NCBI RefSeq assembly: GCF_018598225.1
Contig: NZ_JAHESF010000043.1
Span: forward strand, 1 to 58,469
Source of the DNA: Chryseosolibacter histidinae
GTDB taxonomy: Bacteria; Bacteroidota; Bacteroidia; Cytophagales; Cyclobacteriaceae
DNA: 58,469 nt
Direction of reading: 5' to 3'
Numbering within the stretch: the stretch's first letter is position 1; each line of letters starts with the position of its first letter. Position numbers and translations under genes: made by a program. The notes below the pieces were generated by a model. The model worked only from the letters and a program-made list of their open reading frames with translations, did no database searches and was not told where the DNA came from. Below are positions 53,979 to 58,469 of this stretch, one piece after another.

Positions 53979-55475
53979 CTATTTAGCATCCGGCATAATC
54001 CGCTGCTCCCGATTAGCAATTTCCCAGGCAGTATAGAACACGCACTGTGCCCGTTTGGCCATCAGGTCGAATTCGATCTTGCTCACTTCGTCGCTGGGCT
54101 TGTGATAATCTTCGTGGATGCCGTCGAAGTAGAAGATGATGGGAATATTCTTCTTCGCGAAATTCCAGTGATCAGAACGATAGTACAGCCTGTCAGGGTG
54201 GTTCTGATCGTTGTAGGTGTAATCAAAGATCAGGTTGGTGTATGTTTTATTGGTGGCTTCGCTCAGCTTGTGAAGCTCGGTTGAAAGTTTGTCGGAGCCG
54301 ATCACATAAACATAAGGCGCGCTGTCTTTGTGCTGTGCATCGCGTCTGCCTACCATGTCGATGTTGAGGTCCACTACGGTTTTATCCAGCGGGAACACCG
54401 GATGTTCAGAATAATATTCAGATCCCAGCAGTCCTTTTTCTTCACCGGTAACGGTCATGAACAGCATACTTCTGCGTGGTCCCTTTCCGTCTTTTTTGGC
54501 TTGCGCGAAAATTTTGGCAAGCTCCATCACGGTTACAGTACCTGAGCCGTCGTCATCGGCGCCATTGTTGATGAGGTCGCCCTCGCCACTTTTCCTTTTG
54601 CCGATGTGGTCGTAGTGTGCTGTTACAATGATCAGCTCGTCTTTCTTGTCAATGCCTTCCAGGTAGCCCAGCACGTTGTCAGACTTCACGGTTTTTATTT
54701 CCATAGAAGTTTTATACACCAGGTTTCCGGGTTTCATTTTTTTCAAAGCGCCTTTTTTGGATTCTTCGGTGGCAGCCTTTGATAATTTTTCCATCGATGT
54801 GTTCATCAGCTTGGCAGCCACGTCGGGCGATACAAAGAACACGCCTCCGCTGCCGGGCTGCGGTTTGTTCAACGACAGGGCGCCGCCGGATAAATATCCT
54901 TTGAACTGCCCCAGCAGTTGTTTGAACGCTTCTGCATCGGTATTGTACAGCACGGTCATCTTGGCGCCTTTCTCGCGGGCGCGTGTGATCGGGCCTCTGA
55001 AGTTCTCTTCGGAATTCATCTGGATCATGACCGCCTTTCCGTCAACGCTCACCTGCTCAAAATCCTCCGGGCGGCCCTGGCCTGCAAAAACAAGCGGAAA
55101 CGTAACCTCTCCACCTGAATCGGCTGTGCCATAGTAGATCACATCCTCAAAATTTTTGAACTGGGTTGAACCAATTTTCACGTACGATTCTGCCGGAACA
55201 CTGGTATAGAGGGGTACCGGCTGATAATAGCTGCCGTTCAAGGGACCGGCAAGACCGAGTTCTTCGAAATGAGCGCTGATAAATGCCGCTGCCATCTTCT
55301 GGCCACGGGTTCCGGTCTCACGCCCTTCCATGGCATCTGACGCCAGAATTGACAAATATTCTTTCAGATCGGAGGGTACGATCTTGTTGCCGTATTGCTG
55401 GGCAACGGGGTCCTGGGCAAACAGGCCGTAACAGCACAAAATGCTCCAGGCAAATACACCAAGTTTTAATTTCAT
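53979..55475 (-). CDS. M28-family zinc metallopeptidase with PA domain
   Basis: A 498-residue exported aminopeptidase. The signal peptide (1-20, ending LFAQ) is followed by a PA (protease-associated) insert (about 105-225). The catalytic M28 domain has the zinc ligands and acid/base residues: TAHYDHIG (His287), NGADDDGSG (Asp307-309), TGEEKGLLGS (Glu345/346), NIDMVGR (Asp373) and HKPSDE (His458). It probably trims peptides in the periplasm or outside the cell. It stands alone on the minus strand, divergent from gcvP. Length and motif spacing fit M28B-type enzymes. Confidence 0.92.
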   Translation of the reverse strand: MKLKLGVFAWSILCCYGLFAQDPVAQQYGNKIVPSDLKEYLSILASDAMEGRETGTRGQKMAAAFISAHFEELGLAGPLNGSYYQPVPLYTSVPAESYVKIGSTQFKNFEDVIYYGTADSGGEVTFPLVFAGQGRPEDFEQVSVDGKAVMIQMNSEENFRGPITRAREKGAKMTVLYNTDAEAFKQLLGQFKGYLSGGALSLNKPQPGSGGVFFVSPDVAAKLMNTSMEKLSKAATEESKKGALKKMKPGNLVYKTSMEIKTVKSDNVLGYLEGIDKKDELIIVTAHYDHIGKRKSGEGDLINNGADDDGSGTVTVMELAKIFAQAKKDGKGPRRSMLFMTVTGEEKGLLGSEYYSEHPVFPLDKTVVDLNIDMVGRRDAQHKDSAPYVYVIGSDKLSTELHKLSEATNKTYTNLIFDYTYNDQNHPDRLYYRSDHWNFAKKNIPIIFYFDGIHEDYHKPSDEVSKIEFDLMAKRAQCVFYTAWEIANREQRIMPDAK

Positions 55476-55626
55476 GGGATTGCTCGTTTAAGGTTAATGC
55501 TCAAAACTAAACCGACTTTTGGGGATTTTTATCAATTCGAGCAGTTAAGTCCGGATTTTTTCAACGATCGGTAAAAACTGTTAAACGTTCTGCACTTTTC
55601 TCCTGTTAATTGTGTGTTAACTCAAT

Positions 55627-55634
55627 TACCTTTG
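55627..55634 (+). promoter_or_regulatory. gcvP promoter -7 box
   Basis: TACCTTTG fits TAnnTTTG. A GTTAA...TTAAC inverted repeat lies just upstream (about 55604-55620). The start would be near 55639, leaving a leader of about 110 nt before the gcvP ATG. Confidence 0.55.
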
Positions 55635-55660
55635 CGGCCAAGTTTTGCCCGGTTATGAGG

Positions 55661-55700
55661 ATTATAGCCTGAAATATGTTCGCCAGGCCATAATCAGGCT
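55661..55700 (+). promoter_or_regulatory. Alternative hairpins in the gcvP leader
   Basis: ATTATAGCCTG (55661-55671) can pair with CAGGCCATAAT (55684-55694). The AGCCTG part (55666-55671) can pair instead with CAGGCT (55695-55700). The two pairings exclude each other. No glycine-riboswitch core was seen, and the importance of this is uncertain. Confidence 0.35.
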
Positions 55701-55751
55701 GAATTTCCGCAAACCACACGTTTCACCAGATACTGAAATTCCCTACAATCG

Positions 55752-58469
55752 ATGAAAATAGATTCCCAGTACGCAGAAAAATTCGAATCCAGGCACATTG
55801 GACCCGACAGCCACCAGGTTGAAGAAATGTTAAAGGTGATCAAGGCAAAGTCGATCGATGAGCTTATCAGCCAAACCATACCCGCCGGCATCCGGCTGAA
55901 AAAACCGCTTGATCTTCCATCGGCTAAGTCTGAATTCGAATTTTTAAACGAGTTCAAAAAGCTGGCGTCCCGCAACAAAGTCTTTAAATCATACATAGGT
56001 ACTGGGTATTACAATACCATTACACCCGGCGTTGTTCTCCGGAACATTTTGGAAAATCCCGGGTGGTATACCGCTTATACCCCTTACCAGGCAGAAATTG
56101 CCCAGGGACGTCTCGAAGCGCTGATCAACTACCAGACCATGGTGATCGACCTCACAGGCATGCAGATCGCCAACGCTTCACTGCTGGACGAAGGCACCGC
56201 TGCGGCCGAAGCCATGCATCTTTTGTACGCATCGCGCAAAGCTTCGAAAAAGAACGCCCACAAGTTCTTCGTCGATCAGCATACTTTTCCGCAGACCATC
56301 GATGTTTTGAAAACCCGTTCTGCACCCATCGGTGTGGAGCTTGTGGTCGGCGACATCAGCAAAGCCGATATCACAGACCCTGACCTGTTCGCCATCTTCC
56401 TTCAGAATCCGGATAACAACGGTGCCGTGAAAGATCACACCTCGTTGATCAGCTCGGCCCACGAGAAAGATGTTTTTGTGGTAATGGCCGCAGACCTCAT
56501 GAGCCTGTTGCTGATCAAATCGCCCGGAGAGATGGGTGCCGATGTTGTGGTTGGCTCTTCGCAACGCTTCGGTGTGCCAATGGGATTCGGCGGACCGCAC
56601 GCAGCGTTCTTCGCCACCAAAGACGACTTCAAACGCCAGATGCCCGGCAGGATCATCGGTGCTTCGGTAGATGCTTCCGGCAACCCTGGTTACCGCATGG
56701 CGCTTCAAACCCGTGAGCAGCACATCCGCAGGGAAAAAGCAACTTCCAACATCTGTACCGCGCAGGTGCTGCTGTCAGTGATGGCCGGAATGTATGCCGT
56801 GTATCATGGCCCCGAAGGATTGAAAAAGATCGCCGGACGCATTCACGCCCTTGCAAAGTCACTGGAGACCGGTGTGAAAGCGCTGGGCCTCAAACAGGTG
56901 AACGAACACTTCTTCGATACCCTCAAAGTTGCTGTAACTGATAAAAAAGCTGTTGAGCGCGAAGCCACCAAACGTGAGATCAACTTCCGTTACTTCGCCG
57001 ATAACCACATCGGTATTTCGCTCGATGAGACCACCGCGGCGCAGGATATCAATGTTATTCTTGAAGTGCTGGGTGCTGCAGAAAATAAAAAGGTAACCGC
57101 CACATCACCCAACGGTCAGGAGCTCGGCTGGCCTGCATCATTGATCAGGAAGTCGGCGGTTCTCACACATCCCGTATTCAATACCCATCATTCTGAGCAC
57201 GAGATGCTCCGCTACATCAAAAGGCTGGAGAACAAAGATCTTTCCATGGTCCACTCCATGATCTCTTTGGGATCGTGTACCATGAAGCTGAATGCCACTG
57301 CGGAGATGATCCCTGTAACGTGGCCGGAGTTCGGAAACGTTCACCCCTTCGCGCCTGCAGACCAGGTGAAGGGTTACAGCGAGCTCACCACCAACCTTGA
57401 AAACTGGCTGAAAGAGATCACAGGCTTCACCGGTGTTTCCCTGCAGCCCAACAGTGGTGCCCAGGGAGAATACGCAGGCCTGATGGTGATCCGCGCTTAT
57501 CACCAGAGCCGCGGCGACAACCACAGGAATATTTCACTGATCCCGGCATCGGCACACGGCACCAACCCTGCCAGCGCCGTGATGGCGGGTATGGATGTAG
57601 TTGTAGTGAAGTCGGATGAAGAAGGAAAGATCGACGTTGCCGACCTCAAAGCAAAAGCGGAGCAGTATAAAGACAAGCTTTCGTGCCTGATGGTAACTTA
57701 TCCGTCAACACACGGTGTGTTCGAAGAGTCGATCACGGAGATTTGCGAGATCATCCACAAAAACGGCGGGCTTGTATACATGGATGGCGCAAACATGAAC
57801 GCCCAGGTAGGCCTTACCTCGCCGGCCAATATCGGTGCCGATGTATGCCACCTGAACCTGCACAAGACATTCTGTATCCCGCACGGTGGTGGTGGCCCCG
57901 GCATGGGACCGATCTGTGTCAACGACAAGCTCAAGAATTTCCTTCCCGGCCACGCCGTAGTAGCCACCGGAGGAAAAGACGCCATCCACGCTGTGTCAGC
58001 CGCACCGTGGGGCAGCGCCAGCATCCTCACCATCTCCTACGCATACATTGCCATGATGGGTGGTGATGGCCTGACCAACGCAACGAAATACGCGATCCTG
58101 AACGCCAACTACATCAAGGCAAGACTCGAAGGCCACTACAAGATCCTGTATACAGGAACCAATGGCCGTTGCGCGCACGAAATGATCGTAGACTGCCGCG
58201 ATTTCAAAAAAGCCGGCGTTGAAGTTGAAGATATCGCCAAACGCCTGATGGACTATGGCTTCCACGCTCCTACCGTTTCTTTCCCCGTAGCCGGAACGTT
58301 GATGATCGAGCCTACCGAAAGCGAGCCGAAGGAAGAGCTCGACCGCTTCATCGAGGCGCTGATCGAGATCAGGAACGAGATCAAAGAAATAGAAGAAGGG
58401 AAAGCCGACCGCGAGAACAATGTTCTCAAGAATGCGCCCCATACGGCAGCGGTGGTAACATCGGATAGC
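55752..58469 (+). CDS. gcvP: Glycine dehydrogenase (decarboxylating), 3' end cut
   Basis: 906 residues of the P protein, which decarboxylates glycine and passes the aminomethyl group to lipoyl-GcvH; the reading frame is open to the right edge and about 50-60 residues are missing. Domain 1 has [48 protein letters not shown] (two stretches), domain 2 the PLP Lys705 in [21 protein letters not shown] and SHGTNPAS-type motifs ([16 protein letters not shown]) bind PLP. It uses the ATG at 55752. A leader of about 110 nt contains a hairpin region. It works with gcvH at 51972. Confidence 0.97.
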   Translation, partial: MKIDSQYAEKFESRHIGPDSHQVEEMLKVIKAKSIDELISQTIPAGIRLKKPLDLPSAKSEFEFLNEFKKLASRNKVFKSYIGTGYYNTITPGVVLRNILENPGWYTAYTPYQAEIAQGRLEALINYQTMVIDLTGMQIANASLLDEGTAAAEAMHLLYASRKASKKNAHKFFVDQHTFPQTIDVLKTRSAPIGVELVVGDISKADITDPDLFAIFLQNPDNNGAVKDHTSLISSAHEKDVFVVMAADLMSLLLIKSPGEMGADVVVGSSQRFGVPMGFGGPHAAFFATKDDFKRQMPGRIIGASVDASGNPGYRMALQTREQHIRREKATSNICTAQVLLSVMAGMYAVYHGPEGLKKIAGRIHALAKSLETGVKALGLKQVNEHFFDTLKVAVTDKKAVEREATKREINFRYFADNHIGISLDETTAAQDINVILEVLGAAENKKVTATSPNGQELGWPASLIRKSAVLTHPVFNTHHSEHEMLRYIKRLENKDLSMVHSMISLGSCTMKLNATAEMIPVTWPEFGNVHPFAPADQVKGYSELTTNLENWLKEITGFTGVSLQPNSGAQGEYAGLMVIRAYHQSRGDNHRNISLIPASAHGTNPASAVMAGMDVVVVKSDEEGKIDVADLKAKAEQYKDKLSCLMVTYPSTHGVFEESITEICEIIHKNGGLVYMDGANMNAQVGLTSPANIGADVCHLNLHKTFCIPHGGGGPGMGPICVNDKLKNFLPGHAVVATGGKDAIHAVSAAPWGSASILTISYAYIAMMGGDGLTNATKYAILNANYIKARLEGHYKILYTGTNGRCAHEMIVDCRDFKKAGVEVEDIAKRLMDYGFHAPTVSFPVAGTLMIEPTESEPKEELDRFIEALIEIRNEIKEIEEGKADRENNVLKNAPHTAAVVTSDS

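Noticed and set aside
55476-55751. Glycine riboswitch upstream of gcvP
   Set aside because: None of the conserved core sequence of glycine aptamers was seen.
1-58469. tRNA, rRNA, insertion sequence or prophage genes
   Set aside because: No cloverleaf or rRNA-like sequence, transposase, integrase or phage structural gene was found on either strand.

Overview
The window is a chromosomal segment from a Bacteroidota bacterium, most likely of the Cytophagales type. Four things point there: sprA (type IX secretion/gliding translocon) between ruvA and gcvH, a secreted protein with a type IX C-terminal sorting domain, TAnnTTTG promoter boxes, and the usual gene clusters DUF1599-DoxX, folP-cdaA, flippase-nucleotidyltransferase-TPR-DUF4292-EnvC and tatA-gatA-mltD. 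There are no rRNA or tRNA genes, CRISPR arrays, transposases or phage genes. Base composition and codon use look even throughout.

Layout. 1-6272 is a cobalamin (B12) locus. A minus-strand cobalamin riboswitch precedes a BtuB-like receptor, a BtuG-like surface beta-propeller lipoprotein, a tiny Cys-rich DUF5522 protein and a PP-loop ATPase. A CHASE2 gene runs off the left edge, and a BtuF-like lipoprotein is divergent. 6360-16060 holds a persulfide-dioxygenase/rhodanese fusion, a WG-repeat protein, nfeD-floA, proS, an extraordinary Tyr/Trp/Asn-rich secreted protein and a FadL-like porin. 16152-24698 holds aroK, a DoxX-thioredoxin protein, DUF1599, folP, cdaA, mgtC, a secreted WD40-caspase protein and a small membrane protein. 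24811-27525 is a divergent threonine-to-glycine module (kbl and an SDR-type threonine dehydrogenase). 27724-30057 holds a T9SS cargo protein and a crotonase.

30120-39663 is a cell-envelope run: flippase, sugar nucleotidyltransferase, TPR lipoprotein-pathway-like genes, a degenerate LytM (EnvC-like) protein, tatA, gatA and mltD. It is followed by an orphan histidine kinase on the minus strand. 41554-53339 holds maeB, ruvA, the 7.2-kb sprA, gcvH and lipA. The window ends with a small lipoprotein, an M28 peptidase and gcvP, which is cut by the right edge.

Genes that work together: threonine degradation (tdh, kbl) makes glycine, which the glycine cleavage system (gcvH, gcvP, with lipA making the lipoyl group on GcvH) would oxidise into one-carbon units, and folP makes the folate carrier. 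SprA would export the sorting-domain protein at 27724.

The structure that ordinary annotation does not explain is in the spacers. At least nine intergenic gaps hold low-complexity DNA built from short near-repeated words that recur in inverted orientation, forming long imperfect hairpins. Words differ from gap to gap, but some are shared between distant gaps. This, the DUF5522/PP-loop pair in a B12 operon, and the aromatic-rich protein at 13349 are the best leads. No clearly new multi-gene system was found.
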